A DNA stretch of 64,000 nucleotides from Marixanthotalea marina (GTDB taxonomy: Bacteria; Bacteroidota; Bacteroidia; Flavobacteriales; Flavobacteriaceae): the NCBI GenBank assembly GCA_018883545.1, contig JAHLEH010000001.1:1054001-1118000 (forward strand), in the 5' to 3' direction. Under the pieces are notes generated by a model. The model was not told where the DNA came from. It did no database searches and worked only from the letters and a program-made list of their open reading frames with translations. This document shows, one piece after another, positions 7,595 through 15,094 of the stretch (its first letter is position 1; the number at the start of each line of letters is the position of its first letter). The position numbers and the translations under genes were made by a program.

Positions 7595-8461
7595 CTAAGG
7601 CTTTAGTAGTAAGATGTTTATTGAACCTGCTAGAATTTCTTCTTCACTAAATTGCTTATAATCTTGGTGTATAGTTAATTTTTTAAACTCCTTATATTTA
7701 TGGGAATCTGTTTGTACTTTATCATATTCTAAAAAAGCAATTTTAAAACCTACTTTTGTGAAGATTTCCAAGTATTGTGGCAATCTTAATCTGTTATGGT
7801 AATCAAATTTGGTTTGGATACGATTCCACTCAGCTTTAGAATACTTTAAAAAATCGTAATAGGAAAGAGAACTGTCGGAATACGCTCTATGGTCACTAGG
7901 AGAAATTAAATGAATAATTGCAGATTTGGATGACATTTCCTTAAACAGCTTTTTATGTATTTTTTCAATATCGTTTGGTTCTACATGTTCAAGAACAAAT
8001 CTAGAATAATATAATTTTATGTTTTTTGGTAACTTGGCATTAATTATGTTCTGTTTTGGGAAATACTTTATAAAAGAAGGAAGCCTGAATCCATTTGATA
8101 TAAATAGATCATAATCGGTAATTCCAAAAGAATCATGAACTGCCCTTATTCGTTTATTTGAATAATGTTTATTTATATCGAAGGTGAAAATGGTATCAAC
8201 TTTTTCATTGATTTTAAAAAAATAGGGCATTATGGGAAACCACCCAGATCCTATTTCAACTAGGTTTGCATCAATTAACTCAATATTATTTTTTCTTAAA
8301 ATCTTTTTAAGAACCGTGTAACTATTTTGGTTGGCAGTTATTCTGGACTCTATATTTTTAAAAGATTTTTCTTGTATTTTATGGTAAATAAAATAGCCCA
8401 ACTTGTTTGGCATCATTGCCAAAAGTTTAAAAAAAAGAGTTTTTGCTTTATGGGAAGGCAT
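7595..8461 (-). CDS. class I SAM-dependent methyltransferase-like protein
   Basis: A 288-residue cytoplasmic protein. A SAM-binding glycine motif is visible (LVEIGSGWFPIMP, about residues 67-79). An acidic end of strand 2 follows (IFTFDINKH), then a motif-IV/post-IV-like segment (LYYSRFVLEHVEPNDIEKIHKKLF). The lysine-rich N-terminus (KAKTLFFKLLAMMPNKLGYFIYHKI) may associate with membranes. Such proteins often modify sugars or lipids in envelope biosynthesis, but no neighbour fixes the substrate. It is a single gene, with 132 bp to the MarR/redox pair and 93 bp to the transglutaminase operon. The specific function is unknown. Confidence 0.75.
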   Translation of the reverse strand: MPSHKAKTLFFKLLAMMPNKLGYFIYHKIQEKSFKNIESRITANQNSYTVLKKILRKNNIELIDANLVEIGSGWFPIMPYFFKINEKVDTIFTFDINKHYSNKRIRAVHDSFGITDYDLFISNGFRLPSFIKYFPKQNIINAKLPKNIKLYYSRFVLEHVEPNDIEKIHKKLFKEMSSKSAIIHLISPSDHRAYSDSSLSYYDFLKYSKAEWNRIQTKFDYHNRLRLPQYLEIFTKVGFKIAFLEYDKVQTDSHKYKEFKKLTIHQDYKQFSEEEILAGSINILLLKP

Positions 8462-8554
8462 GTATGGTTATTTATTATATAAGCCTACAATACTTATTGA
8501 ACTAATGTAGTTGAAATTAGTTTAAACCCAAAACAAAAAATGTAAATGAAGTTC

Positions 8555-9514
8555 TTATTGCTGCTGTTGATGTTGCTGGTGCTGTATTATTTCTAGATTT
8601 TGGCGATAACTATTATTTGGCGTACCTGGCACAAAATCTGGACTTGGTGTATTGGGTGTTTTGTTTTTAGTAGTGCTAACTTCTACGTTTACAAGCAATT
8701 CTTCTTCTACATTTCCTTTATAAACACCTTGAATAGGCGCACAGTCACTATAGTTTCTGCCAATGGCCAAACGGATGTGGTTTTCATTGACAATAATGTT
8801 ATTGGTGGGATCAAATCCAAGCCACCCATAATACGGAATATAGGCTTCTATCCAAGCATGTGAAGCGCCTTCGCCTCTGGTTGTATTATCATCAGCAAAA
8901 ATGTATCCACTAACATACCTTGCAGGAATACCAACTGTTCTTGTTAATTGAAGTAAAATGTTTGTAAAATCTTGGCAAACCCCAGATTTTAATTCCCAAA
9001 CATCATCTATTGTAGAATTAACTGTGGTTACGCCTTTTATGTACTTAAAGTTTTTATAAACATAGTCACAAAGTTCTAGCACAATTTTATAAGGAGATTT
9101 CTCTTTGACATTTAGGGATGCCATGAGTTTCGATATATCCTTTTGGGCAGCGAAACCTTTGTCGAAAACCATAAAATCCATAAAATCAATGTGTTTTTTT
9201 ATGACAGCTAGTTCTTTCCATTGTTTTTCTATAGAGGCGCTATCATCTGGAAACGGCTTAGGGTAGGTAATAACCTCTAACGACGATTCTATTGATAGTT
9301 CTTCGTGGGGCTCTGTGAGCATAAATGTGCCGAAAGTGTTGTTGTAAAAATCGGTGTGGGTTTGTATAAAAGCATTGTTGGTAACAGCAATGGTATGAGA
9401 AATTACCTTTTGGTATTCGTCGTTTATTGGATGAAGCCTTACTAGGTTTGCGGCATCAAGCACAACGCCGCTATAGGTATATTTAGTGAGATGTTTTATG
9501 TAGAATTTTGCCAT
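8555..9514 (-). CDS. transglutaminase-like cysteine protease-fold protein
   Basis: A 319-residue protein with an N-terminal beta domain typical of bacterial transglutaminase-like proteins (YIKHLTKYTYSG...VRLHP). The transglutaminase core follows, with Cys180 (SGVCQDF), His219 (GASHAWIEAY) and Asp235 (GFDPTNN) as the triad. The tail ends in a Gln/His-rich run (QHQQHQQQQ). There is no signal peptide, so it is likely cytoplasmic. It is the last gene of a three-gene unit with an alpha-E protein and a circularly permuted ATP-grasp, 9 bp after the former. This trio is widely conserved and has been proposed from comparative genomics to make or process a peptide; the product is unknown. Confidence 0.9.
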   Translation of the reverse strand: MAKFYIKHLTKYTYSGVVLDAANLVRLHPINDEYQKVISHTIAVTNNAFIQTHTDFYNNTFGTFMLTEPHEELSIESSLEVITYPKPFPDDSASIEKQWKELAVIKKHIDFMDFMVFDKGFAAQKDISKLMASLNVKEKSPYKIVLELCDYVYKNFKYIKGVTTVNSTIDDVWELKSGVCQDFTNILLQLTRTVGIPARYVSGYIFADDNTTRGEGASHAWIEAYIPYYGWLGFDPTNNIIVNENHIRLAIGRNYSDCAPIQGVYKGNVEEELLVNVEVSTTKNKTPNTPSPDFVPGTPNNSYRQNLEIIQHQQHQQQQ

Positions 9515-9523
9515 AGCTTTTTA

Positions 9524-10450
9524 TCAATAATTATTTGAATAATGTACCGAATTGATGTTGTTAGATATATTTCTAATATCGTTTTTAATATCGTTTATGT
9601 AATTATGCAATCCTTTAGAATTTATATTTTCTATAGTTGTGTATTTAATGGAGCTTTCTAATTTACCCAATAGAAAATCGAGGTTATTGTTTTCTAATTC
9701 TTTACTTTCAATAAGTTGCTTAATATGTCTGCCCAATTTGCAAATACAGTAGTAAACAGATCTAGGGAACAGTTTGTCTTGAAATACCATTTTAATGATA
9801 AGCTCTTCACTAAAATTGGATTTGTATGTTTTTATATATTGTTGGTAACCGCCAATAGATAGTAAAAGGTTTTTCCAATAGAAACTCTGTTCAAGGTTAT
9901 CGGAAGTTTTGTCTATTTCAACAAGTTTAAGTGATGTGAAATCGGATATTTGTGTTACACGTTCCAGAAATTTTCCAACATTCATAAAATAATAGGAAGG
10001 ACCTCGTTCTTGTGTAATGTCAAACGTGCCATTATATATTAAATGGTGTTTTCTCATTTCTCCCAAAAACATAATAGGGTCGTCTTCCCTAAGTTTTTTT
10101 GGTAAATCTTTATCTGTTAGGAAATGGTAGTAGTTGTTAATGCATAACCATAATTCCCTAGAGATATGCTCTTGAACACTTCTCGCATTTTCTCTGGCCT
10201 TGGTTACAATATTCAAAATGGAGTTAGAGTTTTCAGTGGAAAAGACCATGAATTCAATGCATTCTATGGCATCTTCGGTATAAAACTCATTGTCGGAGGT
10301 TGTGAAATTTTTTATAATGGGTGTCCATGAAAAAAGTTCGGGAGAATCCTGATTGGCATAAAAATTCACTTTCAGTAAATTTAAAATACCACTTCCACGT
10401 TCCATATACCTGTCTAACCAAATAAGATTATTAGCTACTCTACTTAACAT
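9524..10450 (-). CDS. alpha-E domain protein
   Basis: A 308-residue, almost entirely helical protein with the alpha-E family N-terminal signature LSRVANNLIWLDRYMERGSGILNLLKVN. Downstream features include SREPLW-like SRELWLCINNYYHF and KFLERVTQISDFTSLKL. Its biochemical activity is unknown. In many genomes it is encoded between a circularly permuted ATP-grasp and a transglutaminase, as here (10 bp and 9 bp gaps), which implies a common pathway or complex. No signal peptide or membrane helix is present. Confidence 0.9.
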   Translation of the reverse strand: MLSRVANNLIWLDRYMERGSGILNLLKVNFYANQDSPELFSWTPIIKNFTTSDNEFYTEDAIECIEFMVFSTENSNSILNIVTKARENARSVQEHISRELWLCINNYYHFLTDKDLPKKLREDDPIMFLGEMRKHHLIYNGTFDITQERGPSYYFMNVGKFLERVTQISDFTSLKLVEIDKTSDNLEQSFYWKNLLLSIGGYQQYIKTYKSNFSEELIIKMVFQDKLFPRSVYYCICKLGRHIKQLIESKELENNNLDFLLGKLESSIKYTTIENINSKGLHNYINDIKNDIRNISNNINSVHYSNNY

Positions 10451-10460
10451 ATATTCTGTT

Positions 10461-11903
10461 TTATTGTATTACCCAAGTGTCTTTGCTCCCGCCACCTTGT
10501 GAACTATTTACTACTAGCGACCCTTCTTTAAGCGCTACCCTTGTAAGGCCACCTGGACAAATATCAATGCCATCTCTGCCAGAAAGAGCAAAGGGTCTTA
10601 AATCGATACAACGTGGTGATAATTTGTCGTTAATGTAACAGGGGGCTGTAGATAATCTTAATATGGGCTGGGCAATGTATGCACTTGGTTTTTTTCTAAC
10701 ATTATCAAGGTAATCTTTAATTTCAGTATCTGTGGCTTGGTGTCCCATAAGCATACCATAACCGCCGCTACCATCGGTTTTTTTTATCACCATTTCCCTA
10801 ATGTTTTTTTCTACATAATCCAATTCGTCTGGTCTTCCTAATTGATAAGTTTCAATATTCTTTAAAATAGGCTCTTCACCTAAATAATACTTTATCATGT
10901 CGGGCACATAAATATATGTGGCTTTGTCATCGGCAATACCTGTACCAGGAGCATTTACAATATTCACATTCCCCTTTCTGTATGCAGCCATTATACCAGC
11001 AACGCCCAGAACACTTTTTGAATTGAATTCCAAAGGATCTAAATAATCATCGTCTACGCGTCTGTAAATAACATCCACTTGCTTTAGACCGTGGGTAGTT
11101 TTCATATAGACAAAGTGGTTCTTAACCACCAAGTCACTACCTTCAACCAGTTCAATGCCCATTAAGCGGGCCAATGTGGTATGTTCGTAATAAGCAGAAT
11201 TGTATATGCCAGGGGTTAACAATACTATGTTAGGATTTACATTATTAGAAAGCTCTTTTAGTTTTTTATAGAGCATGTTGGGATAGTTGGAAACAGACCT
11301 TACCTGTGTTTTAGGTATAATACCTGGAAACAGGCGTTTGGATATTTCCCGGTTTTCCAACATATAACTAACACCAGAAGGCGTGCGTAAGTTGTCTTCT
11401 AAAACATAAAAATCACCATCATTGTTTCGTATTAAATCAACACCCGATATATGCACGTAAACATCGTAAGGCACTTTTATACCTTTCATTTCCCGTAAAA
11501 AGTTAGAACAGGAATAAATGAGTTCGCCCGGAATAATACCGTCTTTTATAATAAATTGGTCGTTGTAAATGTCTTTTATGAATAGGTTTAAAGCTTTAAG
11601 TCGTTGCTTAATACCCATTTCAATTTTTGCCCATTCTCCAGCCGTTATTATTCTAGGTACAATATCAAAAGGGAATATTTTTTCGATGCCCTCATTATCA
11701 CTGTAAACGGTAAAGGTAACGCCTTGGCTCATGAACAATTGCTTGGCAAGTTCTTCCTTTTTGGTGAGTTTTTCGGGCGAGGTATTTTTTAAGTATTCAA
11801 TAAACCCTTCATATTGTTTTCTTAACTCTTTGCTATTGTTGTACATTTCATCCCAAGTATTGGGCAATTGGTTGTAAGCTGAAAAAAGATTGTTGTATTC
11901 CAT
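10461..11903 (-). CDS. circularly permuted ATP-grasp type 2 protein
   Basis: ATP-dependent carboxylate-amine ligase-like protein of the circularly permuted ATP-grasp family, 480 aa from the ATG at 11903. A TTG seven codons upstream coincides with a possible -7 box (TAAATTTG, 11929-11922) and was not used. Typical stretches are YVHISGVDLIRNNDGDFYVLEDNLRTPSGVSYMLENR, DVIYRRVDDDYLDPLEF, a glycine-rich KTDGSGGYGMLMG and LRPFALSG near the C-terminus. It is the first gene of the operon with alpha-E and transglutaminase genes. By family it should form an amide or peptide bond; the substrate is unknown. Confidence 0.9.
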   Translation of the reverse strand: MEYNNLFSAYNQLPNTWDEMYNNSKELRKQYEGFIEYLKNTSPEKLTKKEELAKQLFMSQGVTFTVYSDNEGIEKIFPFDIVPRIITAGEWAKIEMGIKQRLKALNLFIKDIYNDQFIIKDGIIPGELIYSCSNFLREMKGIKVPYDVYVHISGVDLIRNNDGDFYVLEDNLRTPSGVSYMLENREISKRLFPGIIPKTQVRSVSNYPNMLYKKLKELSNNVNPNIVLLTPGIYNSAYYEHTTLARLMGIELVEGSDLVVKNHFVYMKTTHGLKQVDVIYRRVDDDYLDPLEFNSKSVLGVAGIMAAYRKGNVNIVNAPGTGIADDKATYIYVPDMIKYYLGEEPILKNIETYQLGRPDELDYVEKNIREMVIKKTDGSGGYGMLMGHQATDTEIKDYLDNVRKKPSAYIAQPILRLSTAPCYINDKLSPRCIDLRPFALSGRDGIDICPGGLTRVALKEGSLVVNSSQGGGSKDTWVIQ

Positions 11904-12140
11904 AGAAGTCCGAGTCTCATACAAATTTAAAAAATCAATGAAAGATATTTAAAGAATCAATCGATTATGTAAAAATAAATCAACGTTTATTTGTTTTTGA
12001 TAAAAAAAATATTGTAAAAAAACAAAAAACGTAGATTTGGCATTGTTAAATTGGTTACTTGATAATACGACTTATAAGTTAAGCAAAGAATTTGTGTTTT
12101 ATTTAAAATTTATCTTAAATAATTTTTATTAAATGCTTAG

Positions 12141-12167
12141 GCAACCTTTAGAACAAATTTTGCGTCT
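12141..12167 (+). promoter_or_regulatory. putative ECF-type promoter of the second sigma operon
   Basis: GCAAC (12141-12145), 17 bp, CGTCT (12163-12167), 18 bp before the sigma ATG. The boxes are the same as at 3872-3897. This agrees with an ECF factor driving its own operon, and possibly with cross-talk between the two systems. Confidence 0.65.
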
Positions 12168-12185
12168 TAGTAAATAGAAAGGAAA

Positions 12186-12761
12186 ATGAAACAGCTTTTG
12201 AAAGTTATCCAACTTTATAAAAATGAAACAAAGCTTATAGAAGCATCGATTGAAAACAATCGTGATGCGCAGCGGATATTGTACGAAACATATGCGCCCA
12301 AAATGCTAAGTGTTTGCAGAAGCTATATAACCGATTTACAGTATGCGGAGGATGTCATGGTAAATGGCTTTTGTAAAGTGTTTTCGCATTTAAAAAGTTT
12401 TAAAAATGAAGGGAGTTTTGAAGGTTGGATAAGGCGTATTATGGTTAGGGAGAGTATAGATTTTTTAAGAAAAAGAAAAGATATAGAGTTTCCTGTCGAA
12501 GAGATGCATCAAGAAAAGCATTTGCAGGGTTACGCTGATTTGGATATTGGAATTTCGGAAATGCAACAACTTATAGATGAACTTCCAGAAGGCTACAGAG
12601 TCGTTTTTGTAATGTTTGCCATAGAAGGCTATAAGCATCATGAAATTGCTGAACTACTTAATATTTCAGAGGGTACTTCAAAATCGCAATTGTTTAAAGC
12701 AAGAAAGTTGCTTCAAGAAAAGTTGAATCAAATTAATACCGCTAGTTATGGCACAAAATAA
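12186..12761 (+). CDS. ECF-family RNA polymerase sigma factor (second)
   Basis: A 191-residue ECF sigma with region 2 at about residues 25-95 (YAEDVMVNGFCKVFSHLKSF, WIRRIMVRESIDFLRKRKD). Region 4 is at about 130-182 (LPEGYRVVFVMFAIEGYKHHEIAELLNISEGTSKSQLFKARKLL). It is clearly a paralogue of the sigma at 3936. It overlaps the next gene by 14 bp. The operon order (sigma, anti-sigma-like, envelope protein) matches the first system. Confidence 0.92.
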   Translation: MKQLLKVIQLYKNETKLIEASIENNRDAQRILYETYAPKMLSVCRSYITDLQYAEDVMVNGFCKVFSHLKSFKNEGSFEGWIRRIMVRESIDFLRKRKDIEFPVEEMHQEKHLQGYADLDIGISEMQQLIDELPEGYRVVFVMFAIEGYKHHEIAELLNISEGTSKSQLFKARKLLQEKLNQINTASYGTK

Positions 12762-13509
12762 ATTTGAAAATTCTATAAAAGAAAAGTTTGACAAAAGAAC
12801 GCTTAAGCCTTCGGCTGATGCGTGGGATAGGCTTTCGGAACGATTGGATGCAAAGCCAAAAAAGAAAAACAATAATGCCTTTTGGTGGCTCGGTTTGGCG
12901 GCAAGTATAGTGGGTGTTTTATTAGTTTCAACTTTTTTCTTAAAAAACGAAAGCAACGAGGTTATTAATCCAATTGAAATAGTAGACACGCCCAAAGCAA
13001 TAGAAGGAGTAAAAGAAAGCAGCAAAAATCAAGAAACAACAAAAGTGGCTGAAACGGCCGCAACAGAAAATAAATTAAACATCAAGGACGAATTATCAAT
13101 TAGGGAACTGGAAAAGCAAAATCTACAAAAAAGTAACCAGACTGCTGTGGCTAAAACCAATCAAAATTCAGAAAATGGATTAATTAAGGAAATCAATAAA
13201 CCTACAAAAGATGCCCCAGAAGAACTCACTTTTGAAGAACAAAAAGTGCAAGATGTAATTGCGCGAATTCAAACGCTGAACAATGGCAGCAATGAGGTAA
13301 CAGATGCAGATGTTGAAGCTTTGTTATTGGCTGCCCAAAAGGAAATCGATCAAAATAGGCTTTACGATGATAATGGTAAAGTAGATGCCGAGTTGTTGCT
13401 GGCCAATGTAGAAGCAGAGATAGACCAATCATTTAGGGAAAAAGTGTTTGAGGCTCTTAAAGATGGTTTCATTACCGTGAAATCGGCAGTGGCCAATAGA
13501 AACGATTAA
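12748..13509 (+). CDS. putative membrane anti-sigma factor (second)
   Basis: A 253-residue protein with a cytoplasmic N-terminal part (about 1-43, FENSIKEKFDKRTLKPSADAWDRLSERLD) and one transmembrane helix (about 44-66, FWWLGLAASIVGVLLVSTFFL). The long polar extracytoplasmic region is rich in Glu, Lys, Asn and Gln. Topology and the 14-bp overlap with the sigma gene suggest an anti-sigma factor. No zinc motif is seen. The N-terminal phrase PSADAWDRLSERLD is a pattern found in Bacteroidota membrane proteins next to ECF genes. Role by inference. Confidence 0.65.
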   Translation: MAQNKFENSIKEKFDKRTLKPSADAWDRLSERLDAKPKKKNNNAFWWLGLAASIVGVLLVSTFFLKNESNEVINPIEIVDTPKAIEGVKESSKNQETTKVAETAATENKLNIKDELSIRELEKQNLQKSNQTAVAKTNQNSENGLIKEINKPTKDAPEELTFEEQKVQDVIARIQTLNNGSNEVTDADVEALLLAAQKEIDQNRLYDDNGKVDAELLLANVEAEIDQSFREKVFEALKDGFITVKSAVANRND

Positions 13510-13555
13510 TAACAAACAATTTTCATCAATATTAAAAATCAAAAAACGAACAGTT

Positions 13556-14617
13556 ATGCAAACAATTACCAAAAACCTAGTGCTTTTGGCACTCTTTGTA
13601 AGTGTGCAATTAATCTCTGCGCAAGACACTATTCCAGCTATTAAAAACAAGGGAAATATTGAAATGCTGGAAAAAGGCAAAGCGGTTATAGAGCAGGAGG
13701 AAAAGGAAGCTTTAAAGAAAGAAATTGAGGCTATTAACAAGAAACTGGAAGAAAATAAAATTACTGCAGAAGAGGCTGAAGAATTAAAAATGGAAGCAGC
13801 CAAAAAAGCTGCCTTGAATATTGAAAATAGAATAGCTATCGCTGATAATAAAATAGAACTTTTCAAAAGGAATAACCATGGAATAAGCCGAACAGGAACC
13901 GAACATAAGTTCGGGATAGTTATTGATGATGTTCCTTATACAATAACAAAAGATAAAAATAAGCCGGTTAAATACGATAAAAGGATCACTAGCGATTTTG
14001 TACTTGCCTTTGGTTTAAACAACGCCATTGTTGAAGGTGAAAGTTTAGACGATTCGCCCTATAAGTTTGGAGGTTCCCGTTTTTTTGAAATGGGTTGGGC
14101 ATGGAAAACACGTGTGTTCGATAATACAAATTTCATGCGAGTAAAATACGGTATTTCGCTTCAAATAAATGGTTTAAAACCAACTGATAATCAATACTTC
14201 GTTCAGCAGGGTAATCAAACGGTTTTGGAAGATTTTCAGTATGCATTGAAAAAATCTAAACTGTCAATTTCAAATTTGGTATTTCCCGTGCATTTTGAAT
14301 TTGGTCCATCCAAAAAAATTGAAGGGGATAATTACTTTAGGTATTCAACTAGTAATAAATTCAAAATAGGGTTAGGGGGCTATGGTGGATTTAACATAGG
14401 TACACGCCAAAAATTAAAGTACGAAATAGATGGAGAACGCGTTAAGGAAAAGCAGAAAAGAGGTTTAAATACAACCAGTTTGGTATATGGTGTTAGTGGT
14501 TATGTAGCTTTAGGGGATGTGGCTTTATATGTGAAATATGATTTGTCGCCTATCTTTAAAAACCAATTGATAGACCAAAATAATATTTCTTTAGGTGTAC
14601 GTTTCGATATGGATTAA
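13556..14617 (+). CDS. putative outer-membrane beta-barrel protein with N-terminal coiled coil
   Basis: A 353-residue exported protein with a signal peptide to about residue 22 (VSVQLISAQD). A charged coiled-coil segment covers about 35-105 (EKGKAVIEQEEKEALKKEIEAINKKLEENK). About 200 residues of alternating strands end in LGVRFDMD, typical of Bacteroidota outer-membrane barrels (PorT-like). It is the third gene of the second ECF operon, 46 bp after the anti-sigma-like gene, and is followed by a strong terminator. Like the secreted protein of the first ECF operon it combines a coiled coil and beta structure, so it may be the envelope target of the sigma response. Confidence 0.7.
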   Translation: MQTITKNLVLLALFVSVQLISAQDTIPAIKNKGNIEMLEKGKAVIEQEEKEALKKEIEAINKKLEENKITAEEAEELKMEAAKKAALNIENRIAIADNKIELFKRNNHGISRTGTEHKFGIVIDDVPYTITKDKNKPVKYDKRITSDFVLAFGLNNAIVEGESLDDSPYKFGGSRFFEMGWAWKTRVFDNTNFMRVKYGISLQINGLKPTDNQYFVQQGNQTVLEDFQYALKKSKLSISNLVFPVHFEFGPSKKIEGDNYFRYSTSNKFKIGLGGYGGFNIGTRQKLKYEIDGERVKEKQKRGLNTTSLVYGVSGYVALGDVALYVKYDLSPIFKNQLIDQNNISLGVRFDMD

Positions 14618-14639
14618 ATCTAAAAAAAATAGAAAATAG

Positions 14640-14672
14640 AAAACGGCTGTGGATACTTCCACAGCCGTTTTT
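14640..14672. terminator. bidirectional Rho-independent terminator
   Basis: A 14-bp perfect stem (14640-14653 with 14658-14671), a TACT loop and A/T tracts on both sides. It ends the second ECF operon (+) and can also serve the convergent small gene at 14708 (-). Confidence 0.9.
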
Positions 14673-14707
14673 AATTGTAATTCGATAGTCCAATCAATGG
14701 TTTTTTT

Positions 14708-14947
14708 TCAGGAATTTACATAAACCTGCCCTCTATGCGGTTTTAATGCATCCCTTAAAGGTTTCATTTTATCTTCATCAACAACCAAAAAAGCAATAGC
14801 GTGCGTGTCGTTCAGTGCCTCAAAGCCTGTTAGGGTTATATTCAGTTTTTCCAAAACAATATATTCCTTTAAATGTTTTTCATGATGCTCGGCAATCTTA
14901 AGGGCATCGGGTCCATGAAAATCCCAAATAAGTTTTAATTTTCGCAT
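14708..14947 (-). CDS. conserved small hypothetical protein
   Basis: A 79-residue cytoplasmic protein (MRKLKLIWDFHGPDALKIAEHHEKHLKEY). It has a histidine-rich helix after the first strand and an apparent beta-alpha-beta-beta-alpha-beta pattern like a small ferredoxin-like or YCII-type fold. No signal peptide or cysteine is present. It stands alone between the terminator at 14640 and a divergent foldase operon. I do not recognise a characterised family. Confidence 0.75.
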   Translation of the reverse strand: MRKLKLIWDFHGPDALKIAEHHEKHLKEYIVLEKLNITLTGFEALNDTHAIAFLVVDEDKMKPLRDALKPHRGQVYVNS

Positions 14948-15036
14948 AGCGTATTTTTATGGCGTAAATATACGGTTCGTTTTAATAGCAAGAAACATGA
15001 TACTAAGCATGTGTTTTAAACGTTTGTTAATACAAC

Positions 15037-15066
15037 TTGCATTATATGTTTATATTAGTATTTTTG
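15037..15066 (+). promoter_or_regulatory. Bacteroidota-type promoter of the foldase operon
   Basis: TTG (15037-15039), a 19-bp spacer and TATTTTTG (15059-15066) match the -33/-7 consensus of the primary sigma in Bacteroidota. The start codon follows at 15095, giving a short leader. Confidence 0.7.
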
Positions 15067-15094
15067 CCAATACTCAAAAAATTAAAAAGGTTCC

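Noticed and set aside
11904-11924. TTG start for the ATP-grasp gene at 11924
   Set aside because: The position overlaps a TAnnTTTG-like box, and an ATG seven codons later gives a normal start.
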